DNA from: Streptomyces atroolivaceus
GTDB lineage: Bacteria; Actinomycetota; Actinomycetes; Streptomycetales; Streptomycetaceae
Direction: 5' to 3'
DNA length: 64,000 nucleotides
NCBI RefSeq assembly: GCF_000717025.1
Contig: NZ_JNXG01000018.1
Span: forward strand, 248,001-312,000
Below the pieces are notes generated by a model. The model saw only the letters and a list, made by a program, of their open reading frames with translations. It did not search any database and was not told where the DNA came from. Numbering within the stretch: the first letter of the stretch is position 1; every line of letters begins with the position of its first letter. Shown here one piece after another: positions 18,779-27,119 of this stretch. A program made the position numbers and the translations under genes.

Positions 18779-18843
18779 CGGAACGGTTCCCCCGGGGCGC
18801 GGAACGGTTTCCCGGGCGCGCGGACCGGCTTTCCCGGGGCGCG
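18779..18843. repeat. Three tandem degenerate repeats of 21-23 bp
   Basis: Units at 18779-18799, 18800-18820 and 18821-18843 share CGGAxCGGxTTxCCCxGGGxGCG. Two are 21 bp, a multiple of three, so on either strand the repeat would encode a seven-residue Pro/Gly/Arg motif if translated. Confidence 0.85.
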
Positions 18844-19140
18844 CGGCGCGCCCGCGTGCGGCAACGCCGAGAGTGGCACGGCACGTCTGGTCACGCGAGA
18901 GCGGCCGGTGGACCGCTTAGCCCGTTCGCCGACCTCTGTGCGATCCCTCCCCAGTTCGCGCCCCGCATCGACTGACCTGCGTAAACGGTCCTCCGGTGGC
19001 CGCATCACAGGCCTGTGCGGGTGACGTGTGGAGCAGCGCCTCGTGTTGCGCGGCTGACGGCCTGTCGGTTGCCTCGGGATCGGAGCACAGCAGAGGTGCC
19101 GCGCACACCGGCCGGACCCTGCTCCCGATGGAGGATCCAC

Positions 19141-19641
19141 ATGCGTAACACGCGTATCTGCGCTGGTATCTGTCTGGCCGTTGGTTCTCTCGCACTCGCG
19201 GCCCCGGTGGCGGGTGCGGCGGCCGACCCCGCCGGCGAACAGACCATGCGCATCAGCCCGGCGAAGGCCTCGCCGGGCTCGCAGGTCACCGTCAGCACCA
19301 GAGCCTGCGGCAAGGAAACCTACGGCAAGGGCACGTCGGAGGCCGCAGGGGCCTTCCACCTCTTCGAAGGCGACCGGGAGGGCGTGCTCGTCGGCGTGTT
19401 CGTCATCCCCACGGGCACGCAGCCGGGGACGGACACGGTCACCGTGAAGTGCCCGCCACGAATCAAGATCACGGACACGTACCGGATCGCTCACCGCGTC
19501 CCCAAGGGCGGGATCGACGCCGGCGTGGGGGCGCCCTCCGGCCAGGGCACACAGCTCGCTGCGGGCGGTGTGCTGCTCGCCGCTGCGGTGGCCGGGGGAG
19601 TGGTCAGGATGCGCCGCCGAACCGCCGCGGCCCGTTCCTGA
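19141..19641 (+). CDS. Small secreted protein with C-terminal membrane anchor, paired with sortase
   Basis: 166 residues; GGAGG ribosome binding site. N-terminal signal peptide (MRNTRICAG, hydrophobic to about residue 27, cleavage near AGAAAD). The mature part (ISPAKASPGSQVTVSTRACG, VKCPPRIKITDTYRIAHRVPKGG) is probably a small beta domain with one pair of cysteines. It ends in a hydrophobic helix and a basic tail (RMRRR), like a cell-surface protein, but no LPxTG-type motif is present. It lies 92 bases before the class F sortase gene, an arrangement common in Streptomyces. Function unknown. Confidence 0.75.
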   Translation: MRNTRICAGICLAVGSLALAAPVAGAAADPAGEQTMRISPAKASPGSQVTVSTRACGKETYGKGTSEAAGAFHLFEGDREGVLVGVFVIPTGTQPGTDTVTVKCPPRIKITDTYRIAHRVPKGGIDAGVGAPSGQGTQLAAGGVLLAAAVAGGVVRMRRRTAAARS

Positions 19642-19733
19642 CCGTACGGCTCACGTCCGCGGGCCTGGAAGTCCTGCCGGCCAGGCTCCGCGGGCGCCCC
19701 CACCCCACCCGCTGCGATCCAGAGGCTCACGTG

Positions 19734-20486
19734 ATGGAGACCGGGCGCACGACAAGCACGCCACCCCCGTCGTTCCCGAAGGCCAAGCACCTCGTCTGGG
19801 CCGCGGTGGCGGGTGCGGCACTGATGATCGGCGGAATGAGTGACGACCGGCCGCCACGGCCACCGGTCACCGGCAGTGCGGCAGCCACCCCCGCGCTGCC
19901 CGCCGCCACGGCCGCGGCGGGCGCCACCGTCGACCCCGCGGGGCCCCCGCCGGCACCCGCCTACCTGGCACCGGAACCGCTCACACCCGGTCGCAGCGGC
20001 CCCGTCCCGCGCCCTGCCGTGCAGCCGCTGCCGCCCTCGACGCCGCTGCGGCTGCGGATCCCGGCCATCGAGGTGGACGCGCCGATGATGAAGCTCGCCC
20101 TGAACGCGGCGGGGGCCCTGGAACCTCCGCCCGACAACGATCCCGTGCCGGCCGGCTGGTACGCCGGCGGAACAGTGCCCGGCTCCGTGGGTACCGCCGT
20201 CACCACCGGGCATGTCGACACCCGCGTCGGGCCCGGCGTGTTCCAGAAGCTGGGGTCGGTACGGAAGGGCGCCACCGTCGAGGTCCTCCGTGCAGACCGG
20301 CGCACCGCCGTGTTCACGGTGTACGCCGTCGAGGTCTACGCCAAGAAGAACTTCCCGGACGAGAAGGTCTACGGTGGCTCCGCCCGGCCGGAACTGCGGG
20401 TGATCACCTGCGGGGGCGACTACGACAGGAGGTCGGGCTACCAGGACAACGTCGTGGTCTTCGCCACCATGACGGCCTCGCGTTGA
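19734..20486 (+). CDS. Class F sortase
   Basis: 250 residues from ATG 19734 (an adjacent in-frame GTG at 19731 is possible; AGAGG lies upstream). A single N-terminal membrane helix (HLVWAAVAGAALMIGG) is followed by a Pro/Ala-rich linker and a sortase domain from about residue 105: RIPAIEVDAPMM, catalytic His in TTGHVDT, catalytic Cys in LRVITCGGDY, and the Arg downstream in RSGYQDNVV. Sortases join surface proteins by transpeptidation; class F substrates in Streptomyces are poorly known. Probably co-transcribed with the gene before it. Confidence 0.88.
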   Translation: METGRTTSTPPPSFPKAKHLVWAAVAGAALMIGGMSDDRPPRPPVTGSAAATPALPAATAAAGATVDPAGPPPAPAYLAPEPLTPGRSGPVPRPAVQPLPPSTPLRLRIPAIEVDAPMMKLALNAAGALEPPPDNDPVPAGWYAGGTVPGSVGTAVTTGHVDTRVGPGVFQKLGSVRKGATVEVLRADRRTAVFTVYAVEVYAKKNFPDEKVYGGSARPELRVITCGGDYDRRSGYQDNVVVFATMTASR

Positions 20487-20540
20487 TCGCCTCGGCCGAT
20501 ACGGCGCTCCTAAGTTGCCACAGCGTCCTGGGAGACTCCG

Positions 20541-21830
20541 TCAGTCGGCCTTCCTCAGGTCGACGATCCGCTTGATCTTGCCGACCGACCGCTCCAGTGT
20601 CTCCGGATCGACGATCTCGACCCCGATGCTCACGCCGACCCCGTCCTTCACTGCCGAGGCGATCGACTGCGCGGCCGCCTCACGCTCGGTCGTGGTCGCA
20701 CCTGCCCGTGCCTCCGCCCGCACGGTCAGCGCGTCCAGCCGCCCCTGCCGGGTCAGCCGCAGCTGGAAGTGCGGCGCAACCCCCGGGGTCCGCAGCACGA
20801 TCTCCTCGATCTGCGTGGGAAAGAGGTTCACGCCGCGCAGGATCACCATGTCGTCACTGCGCCCGGTGACCTTCTCCATACGCCGGAAGGCACGTGCCGT
20901 GCCCGGGAGCAGCCGCGTCAGGTCCCGGGTCCGGTAGCGGATCACCGGCATGGCCTCTTTGGTGAGAGAGGTGAAGACCAGCTCGCCCTCCTCCCCTTCC
21001 GGGAGGACCTCCCCGGTGAACGGGTCGACGACCTCGGGGTAGAAGTGGTCCTCCCAGATATGCAGCCCGTCCTTGGTCTCGACGCACTCCTGGGCCACAC
21101 CTGGGCCCATCACCTCCGACAGCCCGTATATGTCGACGGCGTCGATCGCGAACCGCTCCTCGATCTCGGTCCGCATCCGTTCGGTCCACGGCTCGGCTCC
21201 GAAGATGCCGGCCTTCAGTGAGGTGGAACGGGGGTCGACACCCTGGCGCTCGAACTCGTCCAGCAGGGTCAGCATGTACGACGGTGTGATCATGATGATC
21301 TCGGGCCGGAAGTCCTGGATCAGCTGGACCTGGCGTGCCGTCATGCCCCCGGACGCCGGAATGACGGTGCAGCCGAGGCGTTCCGCTCCGTAGTGTGCGC
21401 CGAGCCCTCCGGTGAACAGCCCGTATCCGTAAGCCACATGGACCTTGTGGCCAGGGCGCCCGCCCGCCGCCCTGATCGACCGGGCGACCACGTCCGCCCA
21501 GGTGTCCAGGTCACGCTCGGTGTATCCGACCACCGTGGGCCGGCCGGTCGTACCGCTCGACGCGTGGATCCGCCGCACCCGGTCCTCGGGGACGGCGAAC
21601 ATCCCGAACGGGTAGTTGTCGCGCAGGTCACCCTTGACGGTGAACGGAAAACGGGAGAGATCGGCGAGCGTACGGCAGTCCTCGGGGCGCAGCCCCGCCC
21701 TGTCGAAGGCCGCACGGTAGAAAGCGACGTTCTCGTAAGCGTGCCGGAGCGAGGTCCTCAGTCGCTCCAACTGCAGGACTTCGAGCTCCTCGCGGCCGAG
21801 CCTCTCGCCGGCGTCAAGCACCGCGCTCAT
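20541..21830 (-). CDS. paaK: Phenylacetate-CoA ligase
   Basis: 429 residues from MSAVLDAGERL at 21830, with AAGGGA at good spacing; an ATG at 21839 is an alternative. Motifs of PaaK-type ligases: ASSGTTGRPTVVGYT (P-loop), GLFTGGLGAHYGAE, GAEPWTERMR, YGLSEVMGPGVAQEC and the C-terminal GRSDDMVILRGVNLFPTQIE. It converts phenylacetate, ATP and CoA to phenylacetyl-CoA, the entry step of aerobic phenylacetate breakdown. No other paa gene lies in the window, but a PaaR-like operator precedes the start, so it may belong to a regulon with distant genes. Confidence 0.93.
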   Translation of the reverse strand: MSAVLDAGERLGREELEVLQLERLRTSLRHAYENVAFYRAAFDRAGLRPEDCRTLADLSRFPFTVKGDLRDNYPFGMFAVPEDRVRRIHASSGTTGRPTVVGYTERDLDTWADVVARSIRAAGGRPGHKVHVAYGYGLFTGGLGAHYGAERLGCTVIPASGGMTARQVQLIQDFRPEIIMITPSYMLTLLDEFERQGVDPRSTSLKAGIFGAEPWTERMRTEIEERFAIDAVDIYGLSEVMGPGVAQECVETKDGLHIWEDHFYPEVVDPFTGEVLPEGEEGELVFTSLTKEAMPVIRYRTRDLTRLLPGTARAFRRMEKVTGRSDDMVILRGVNLFPTQIEEIVLRTPGVAPHFQLRLTRQGRLDALTVRAEARAGATTTEREAAAQSIASAVKDGVGVSIGVEIVDPETLERSVGKIKRIVDLRKAD

Positions 21831-21854
21831 ACGGATCATTCCCTTCGCCGACCG

Positions 21855-21874
21855 GCGACCGACCATTCGGTCGC
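21855..21874. promoter_or_regulatory. PaaR-like TetR-family operator upstream of paaK
   Basis: GCGACCGA and TCGGTCGC are perfect inverted 8-bp arms around CCAT, ending 25 bases upstream of the chosen paaK start. It contains ACCGnnnnnnCGGT, the core I remember for actinobacterial TetR-type PaaR sites. It probably overlaps the promoter, so binding would repress paaK until phenylacetyl-CoA releases it (inference from the family). Confidence 0.6.
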
Positions 21875-22140
21875 CTCCTGGGAGCAGTAATTCAGGGGGC
21901 GGGGGGTTCTGGCAAGAGGGGTGGTGGTGCCTGTGGACAACTCCAGGTCAGAAGCCCAGCTCGGTGAGTCCGGGGGGTCGTGGTCCGGGTGCCGTCAGAG
22001 TGTGCGCCGGTGTGCCCTGGTGAACCGCCCGGCGGTCTCCAAAGTGTGGCCAGTTACGCAGGGCGCCCGCCGGTCATCTCCTGGGTCATCGCGGTCGGCG
22101 CCGCCCGGGTCACGCCGGGGGCGTCTGCCGGACCTCCCCT

Positions 22141-22377
22141 ACGGTTCTGCGGCGGCGGCGATGACGCTGTCGAGGAGGGAGCGGGAGCGCTGCAGGACGT
22201 TGATCATGCGATCGATTCGGGCTCGCTCCACCGTCAGCTCGTCCACCAGGAATGTATCCGCCGTCTCGGCGGGGCCGCTGCTGTCGGCCGGGCGAACCCC
22301 GGGCGGGCATCGGGAGCACGGCGAGACGACGGTTGCCCGGGTCCAGCGGATCGATTCGCATGATGCACATCACAACA
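22141..22377 (-). pseudogene. Remnant of a MerR-family regulator (C-terminal coiled coil only)
   Basis: Reading leftward from about 22310, one frame gives SSGPAETADTFLVDELTVER, ARIDRMINVLQRSRSLLD and SVIAAAAEP before a stop near 22139. This is the typical C-terminal dimerisation helix of a MerR protein (hydrophobic heptads ending in an Ala-rich tail). The N-terminal helix-turn-helix and the usual YYEEQGLL region are missing, and the ATG near 22361 is in another frame. It sits divergent to the old-yellow-enzyme gene, where a MerR regulator would be expected, next to an intact-looking MerR-type promoter. Confidence 0.6.
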
Positions 22378-22383
22378 TTGCCG

Positions 22384-22416
22384 CTTGATCCTTACATCGG
22401 TGTCAAGTTCTACGGT
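22384..22416 (+). promoter_or_regulatory. MerR-type promoter with dyad, directly before the ene-reductase gene
   Basis: TTGATC (22385-22390) and TACGGT (22411-22416) fit -35 and -10 boxes with a 20-base spacer, longer than normal as in MerR-controlled promoters. A dyad CTTGA ... TCAAG (22384-22388 and 22403-22407) fills the spacer. Transcription would begin at about 22423, the start codon itself, so the message is probably leaderless. Confidence 0.6.
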
Positions 22417-22422
22417 AACGGC

Positions 22423-23535
22423 ATGACCTTCGAAGCAACCACCTTCCCCCTCCTGGTCCCCGCCCGCCTCGGGGCTCACGCGCTTGCGAACCGCCTGGTC
22501 ATGGCCCCCATGACCCGCAACCGCGCCGAGGCCGACGGTACTGCCACCCCGCTGATGGCCGAGTACTACGCCCAGCGTGCCTCGGCCGGACTGATCATCG
22601 CCGAAGCATCGACCCCGAACGCGGTCGGCCAGACCTACCCGAACATCACCGCTTTGCACACGGACGCCCACACCGCCGGGTGGCGCCAGGTCACCAAAGC
22701 CGTACAGGCGGCCGGCGGCGGCCCGATGTTCCTGCAGATCCAGCACGGCGGGCGCGTCGGACACCCCGACAACAGCGGCCTCACCCCGATCGCACCCTCG
22801 CCGATCCCGCTGCCCGAGACAATCCACACCCCCACCGGACGCCAGGCGGCCGTCACCCCGCGTGAAATGACCGCCGAGGACATCCGGAACACGGTCCGCG
22901 ATTTCGCGGCAGCGGCCCGCCGCGCCGTCGACGCCGGTTTCGCCGGAGTCGAGGTCCACAGCGCCAACGGCTACCTGCTCCACCAGTTCCTCGCCCCCAA
23001 CACCAACCACCGCATCGACGCCTACGGCGGCAGTATCGAGAACCGCATCCGCTTCACCACCGAGGTCATCGACGCCGTCATCGCCGAGATCGGCGCCCAC
23101 CGCACCGGCCTGCGTATTTCGCCCGGCAACACCGTCAACGGCATCACCGACACCGACGCGAACCTTCTCTACCCCGCACTCCTCGAGGCCAACGGCGACA
23201 AAGACCTCGCCTACCTCCACCTCGCCTTCGCCACCCCCGCCCAGGCCCTCTTCAACCGCCTGCGCGACATCTGGCCCGGCACCCTCATCGCCAACCCGGT
23301 CCTGCCCGCCGACCAGATCCCCGCCGACGGCGGCAAGGACGCCGCCGAACGCCTCATGGCCGCCGGCGCCGACCTCATCGCCCTCGGTCGACCCTTCCTC
23401 GCCAACCCCGACCTCGTCCAACGACTGCGCACCGGCGCGCCCGTCAATCCCGTCCGGGCCAAGTACGCCATGTACACCGGCGGCCCCACCGGCTACACCG
23501 ACTACCCAGTCCTCGCCGCCCACAACTGCCCCTGA
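22423..23535 (+). CDS. Old yellow enzyme family alkene reductase (NemA-like)
   Basis: 370 residues from ATG 22423; upstream in-frame ATGs fall within or before the promoter. FMN-binding TIM barrel with OYE signatures: RLVMAPMTRNRA, substrate/flavin segment LQIQHGGRVGHP, the catalytic region AGFAGVEVHSANGYLLHQFL followed by RIDAYGGSIENR, and ALGRPFLANPDLV near the end. It reduces activated C=C bonds or nitro groups with NAD(P)H, usually in electrophile detoxification. Expression probably responds to a MerR-family activator, whose local gene is now a fragment. Confidence 0.92.
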   Translation: MTFEATTFPLLVPARLGAHALANRLVMAPMTRNRAEADGTATPLMAEYYAQRASAGLIIAEASTPNAVGQTYPNITALHTDAHTAGWRQVTKAVQAAGGGPMFLQIQHGGRVGHPDNSGLTPIAPSPIPLPETIHTPTGRQAAVTPREMTAEDIRNTVRDFAAAARRAVDAGFAGVEVHSANGYLLHQFLAPNTNHRIDAYGGSIENRIRFTTEVIDAVIAEIGAHRTGLRISPGNTVNGITDTDANLLYPALLEANGDKDLAYLHLAFATPAQALFNRLRDIWPGTLIANPVLPADQIPADGGKDAAERLMAAGADLIALGRPFLANPDLVQRLRTGAPVNPVRAKYAMYTGGPTGYTDYPVLAAHNCP

Positions 23536-23689
23536 ACGGCGCATTCCAGGGGTCGTCCCGGCTCGCGGGCAGCCTGCGGCTCACCTGTTGATCGTTTTCG
23601 AGTGCGGTTCGAGTCATCTCATGCGGATGATGCTGCAGGCGAGTTGCAGCCGGCCTGGGCGGAGACCGACGCGTGCCTCATAGCGGCTA

Positions 23690-23890
23690 CGGGGGGCGCA
23701 GGAACTGGGGGAGTCAGTGGGAACCGCCATGACGTCACCCAGCTCATGTCCCTGCTGGACGCGATCCACGCATTGCGGGCGTGCGGTAGGGCGCGCCCCC
23801 GCCCCGCCAGCACCGTCTGCTTGAGACGAGTGGCCGTGTCGTCGCGGGGCACTGGGCGGCACATCAGTCAAGCCACGACCGCGGCAGGAG
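23690..23890 (+). mobile_element. Degenerate IS5-like transposase fragment
   Basis: In the plus frame running from about 23602 to 23925, GNRHDVTQLMSLLDAI and GRARPRPAS match the region after the second catalytic Asp of Streptomyces IS5-type (DDE) transposases, which reads roughly GNRHDVTQLxPLLDAIPxxRGxRGRPRxRP. The preceding and following parts have drifted or changed frame and no ends are visible. It occupies the 520-base gap between the ene-reductase and the DHFR-like gene. Confidence 0.6.
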
Positions 23891-24054
23891 CGCTCAAGCC
23901 ACACCCAGGCCCCTGGGTATCCTGATCGTACGAAGGACCGGAACCCCGAGCTTGAACGGGTCCGTTCCGCTGCGGAACGGGCACGGGGATGCCGGCCACC
24001 CCAGATACCCACCCGGCCCTGGGCCGGAGAGGCCGCAGCACGGTGAGGGCGGCC

Positions 24055-24699
24055 TCAATCGTGGTCCCCGGCACCTCGGTCGGGCGCGCTCATGTCCCCC
24101 GTGGCGGGAGTGCCGTCGGCGAGCCCGTAGCGCAGGTAGACGGTGCCCTTCGGGCTGGCTACCGGAGGTGTGAGGAGCGTGACGTTGGTGGGCACCGCGC
24201 CATCGTCGAACACCTTCTTCCCGACGCCGAGCACGATCGGATGCAGCCAGAGGTCGAGACGGTCGAAGAGCTTCTCCCGCAGAAGGCTCTGGACGAGGTT
24301 CAGGCTCCCGACGACCTTCACGTGCTCGTGCCGGTCACGGATCCCGCGCACCGAGTCGGCGAGATCCGGGCCGAGCTGCTCGGACCCGGCCCACGAGAGA
24401 TCTGGCCTGCCGCGAGAGGCCACGTACTTCGGGACGCTGTTGAAGAGTGTGGCGATCTCGTTGTCCTCACCGCCCTCCTGGTCCGGCCAGTAGGCGGCGA
24501 AGATGTCGTACGTCCGCCGGCCAAGCAGGAGGGCGTCCGTGCCCTCGTAAGCGGTACCGACCTGCGCCCCGGTGACCTCGTCCAACAGGGGCGCCTGCCA
24601 GCCGCCGAACGGGAACCCCACCGGGTCCTCGTCGGGTCCGCCGGGCGCCTGCCCGACAAGGTCGAGGGTCGCGAACAGCTCGATGTGGATAAGGCCCAT
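24055..24699 (-). CDS. Dihydrofolate reductase-like (RibD C-terminal domain) protein
   Basis: 214 residues. The fold signatures are the N-terminal LIHIELFATLDLVGQAPGG, then GTDALLLGRRTYDIFAAYWP with the GRxTY motif, KYVASRG and the late VVGSLNLVQSLL (NADPH-binding GS-L-Q element) before LWLHPIVLGVGKKVF. Members of this RibD_C/DfrA-like family are NADPH-dependent reductases of mostly unknown substrate. It lies between transposase debris and the HEAT-like gene but has normal codon bias and looks intact. Confidence 0.82.
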   Translation of the reverse strand: MGLIHIELFATLDLVGQAPGGPDEDPVGFPFGGWQAPLLDEVTGAQVGTAYEGTDALLLGRRTYDIFAAYWPDQEGGEDNEIATLFNSVPKYVASRGRPDLSWAGSEQLGPDLADSVRGIRDRHEHVKVVGSLNLVQSLLREKLFDRLDLWLHPIVLGVGKKVFDDGAVPTNVTLLTPPVASPKGTVYLRYGLADGTPATGDMSAPDRGAGDHD

Positions 24700-24948
24700 G
24701 GCTCACTCCCGATGAGTCGGTTGTCCCCCTCAAGAGATAGACCAGTGGATGCCCGCAGGCTCATCGCCACGAGGGGCCCCGGGTTCACCCAGTCGAGCGG
24801 AATGACCATGAGGTCCTCGCCGGGGAACGATAAGAGGACGCAACCGCCTCGTTGCCGACATGTAGGCCCAGCCAGGCCGGTGCCGCTGACCGGCCCGCCG
24901 GGTGAAGCGCGGGCAGGCCGCGAAGCCGGCCACTCGAAGGCAGCCACG

Positions 24949-26142
24949 TCACAGCAACGCCTCGATGCCTTCCCGGTCCTCGGGCAGCCCGGCCGCGCGG
25001 AACCACAATCCGTTCCCGGCGATGCCGCCCGTCACCTCGTCGGTGTCCACGAAGGCCCGCAACAGGTCGCGTTGGGCTGGGGTCAGTGGGTGGGCCGGGT
25101 CATAGCCACCGTGGAAGGCCTTGAGCAGGATTGGCCCGCGTTCGTGGTCGGTGACCGACATGCCGCCGGCGGCCACGATGGCGACGGCCACCGGCGCCAC
25201 CTCTTCGAACGATTCGGCCAGGGCGAGCGCGGACCGCAGCACGGTGAACCGGAACCACCCGTCGAGCCCGGGCAGCGGCTCGAGGAACCATCCGTCCGTC
25301 GTTCGCGGGTCCCGCAGCGCGTCGAGGAGGACGGCAAGAGCGCGTGGCCGATCACTACGGGCGGGACCGAGCGCGGCGCAGACCCGCACGGCCGGGTCGG
25401 AGTCGGCAAGCAGGTCGGAGGTGTCCATCCCCCACATGCCGAGCGCCCGCGCCACACCCGCTCGTTCCCGTCGCCCCGCCCCTGCGCCAAGGCGGGCCCG
25501 CAGCAGTGCGGCGGCCCGCGGTACCCGGTCGGCGAGCCCTGGGGCGGAGAGGAGCGGCACTGCGGCGCCGCGCGCGGCCTCACGGACGTGGGGATCGGGA
25601 GAGGAGAGGAACGGCTCGACGGCGTTGTAGAGGGCTGGGCGAACCTCCCGGCACGCGTGCAGTGCGGCGAGCTCTTCCGGGTCCTGCTCGCGTCGCGTCT
25701 CGTCGTGCCAGGGCGCCCACTGCCAGTCGGTTCGGTCGCGCACCAGATCCTCCCCGTAGGCGGCCGACTCGGCAACCTGCCCCAGCCAGACGAGCAGGGC
25801 GGCCCGCAAGCTGCGCGGCGGCCCACCGTCCCACGGAAAGTGCCCCTCGTGCTCGGCGAGACCCATGGGGTGGTCGAGGATCGCGGCGACGAACAGCGCC
25901 ACGGGCGCGGTGACGGTGTACAGCGAGCCCTGGTGCAACACGCCCATGTCCAACGCGGCCAACGCCTCGGACCGGACCTCGGCATCTTCGTCCACGAGGG
26001 AGCACAGGGAGACCGGTATGTCCTCGGCGGAGCCGTAGGCGTGCTGGAGAGACTCCCAGTCCGTCCCCGACAGCAGTTCTCGGGCTGCCGCCGGCAACCC
26101 GCTCAAGATCCGCCTCATGCGGGCACTCTCGCCATCCGTCAT
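24949..26142 (-). CDS. HEAT-repeat-like protein, unknown function
   Basis: 397 residues, no signal peptide or membrane segment. It consists largely of helical Leu/Ala-rich pairs reminiscent of HEAT/armadillo repeats, e.g. LVDEDAEVRSEALAAL, SSPDPHVREAARGAAVPLL and ADSDPAVRVCAAL. A start at 26118 (MRRILSG) is an alternative. Such proteins are scattered in Streptomyces genomes and are usually left as hypothetical. A 2.4-kb open frame on the opposite strand is a shadow of this gene and its neighbour. Confidence 0.75.
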   Translation of the reverse strand: MTDGESARMRRILSGLPAAARELLSGTDWESLQHAYGSAEDIPVSLCSLVDEDAEVRSEALAALDMGVLHQGSLYTVTAPVALFVAAILDHPMGLAEHEGHFPWDGGPPRSLRAALLVWLGQVAESAAYGEDLVRDRTDWQWAPWHDETRREQDPEELAALHACREVRPALYNAVEPFLSSPDPHVREAARGAAVPLLSAPGLADRVPRAAALLRARLGAGAGRRERAGVARALGMWGMDTSDLLADSDPAVRVCAALGPARSDRPRALAVLLDALRDPRTTDGWFLEPLPGLDGWFRFTVLRSALALAESFEEVAPVAVAIVAAGGMSVTDHERGPILLKAFHGGYDPAHPLTPAQRDLLRAFVDTDEVTGGIAGNGLWFRAAGLPEDREGIEALL

Positions 26143-26439
26143 GCCCGCACCCTGCCAGCAGCCACTGACAACGCCCCCTTCCGGGAAGAGGGACGAACGG
26201 CGAACACCCCGGCTCAGCCCACGCGAACGCCACCCTGCCGGCCATGCGGAGTGCTCAGGACGACAACTCCAGAACTCATCGAACAGAATCAGTGCTCAGT
26301 CACAGCAAGTGGGACTGAGCGCCGTAGTCGGTCAGCTGAGCGTCAGAGCGGCCGGCCCACCGTGTCCTTCTGACCGGGCGAACACCGGTCACCTACAGCT
26401 GTCTTGGCGATGCTTGCCGCTGGGACCGTCAAACAGAGC

Positions 26440-26800
26440 TTGCAGCCGGGCCGTGGTCGTCGTGGCGGGCTTTGTTCTCGCCGTAGAGGCCGTGCGCGGC
26501 GAACGCCCGCACCAGCCAGGGGCGGCGCAGGAACATCTCGCACAGGTCAGTGGCCACGCTGGTGGCCGTAGTGCGCCAGTCGGGCTCGGGATGGTGCCGA
26601 CGAGCCGCAGTCGACACCCCGGCAAGGAAGCCGGCCGCTTCCTCGGCCATCAGACAGTTCTCGTCGCCGCCCGTGCCGGAGTTGAGGAAGCCGTGACCCG
26701 GTCCCGGATACCACGAGTAGACCCCTCTGCCTGCCGGCCTCCACTCGTCCCCACCGACCGGGCCGTCTGCGAGCAGTGGAGCGGGCCAGTACGGCGCCCA
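26440..26800 (-). pseudogene. Possible eroded hydrolase fragment
   Basis: On the minus strand YSWYPGPGHGFLNSG, then MAEEAAGFLAGV, recalls the C-terminal catalytic-His region of dienelactone hydrolases (YPGAGHxFxN), but no full domain, start or ribosome binding site is present and the rest reads as unrelated. I list it as a weak candidate relic. Otherwise the stretch 26143-26920 shows no gene. Confidence 0.25.
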
Positions 26801-26920
26801 CTTCGAGCGCGGCGGCTGCAGACTCAAGTGGCTGTGTTTCCGGGGTGATTGGGGGCAACCGTAGAGTGGGCCGGCCCACTCGGGGCCGGGTCTCAGGGCG
26901 ATAGCTCGAAGGAGAGGCAG

Positions 26921-27055
26921 ATGACCACGCAGTATGGCAACCGACCGACCGGGCAGCAGCCCCACGGTGCACCGCAGGGCACGGCTCGGCCTGGTCGGCG
27001 GCATGGTCCTCGGTGCTCTGCTGGCCTAGTGCATGAACTGAGCCGAAATCGGTGA
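26921..27055 (+). pseudogene. Small membrane protein gene cut short by a frameshift
   Basis: A strong AAGGAGAGG site precedes ATG 26921, beginning MTTQYGNRPTGQQPHG. After about 16 codons the hydrophobic stretch GLVGGMVLGALLA appears in a different frame and ends at TAG 27028-27030, just before the 70-bp palindrome. The most economical reading is a small single-pass membrane protein that has suffered an indel and lost its 3' end. Confidence 0.4.
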
Positions 27056-27119
27056 CACTTCGGCCGGTTGCTGTGCCGCACCGATCGGTGCGGCACAGCA
27101 ACCGGCCGAAGTGTCACCG
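27050..27119. repeat. Perfect 70-bp palindrome
   Basis: Bases 27050-27084 are the exact reverse complement of 27085-27119, with no spacer (the centre reads CCGATCGG). As RNA or extruded DNA it would form a 33-bp stem. No gene ends normally here, so it is not obviously a terminator; it could be two abutted inverted transposon ends or the product of an inverted duplication. Confidence 0.95.

Larger units (their letters stand above)
18555..19140. other. Non-coding stretch with two sets of short tandem repeats
   Basis: 586 bases between the acyl-CoA synthetase and a secreted protein gene, very rich in CCCC/CGGG runs. It contains a 16-bp tandem repeat (18612-18648) and three 21-23-bp tandem units (18779-18843). 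Open frames on both strands cross it but have no ribosome binding site and a biased composition; I do not call a gene. Confidence 0.5.

Noticed and set aside
22252..22422. N-terminal extension of the ene-reductase to start at 22252 or near 22362
   Set aside because: It would translate through the MerR-type promoter and the OYE fold begins right after ATG 22423.
23989..26373. A 794-codon open frame on the plus strand
   Set aside because: It is the shadow of the DHFR-like and HEAT-like genes on the other strand; composition is Arg/Gly/Glu-rich without any recognisable motif.
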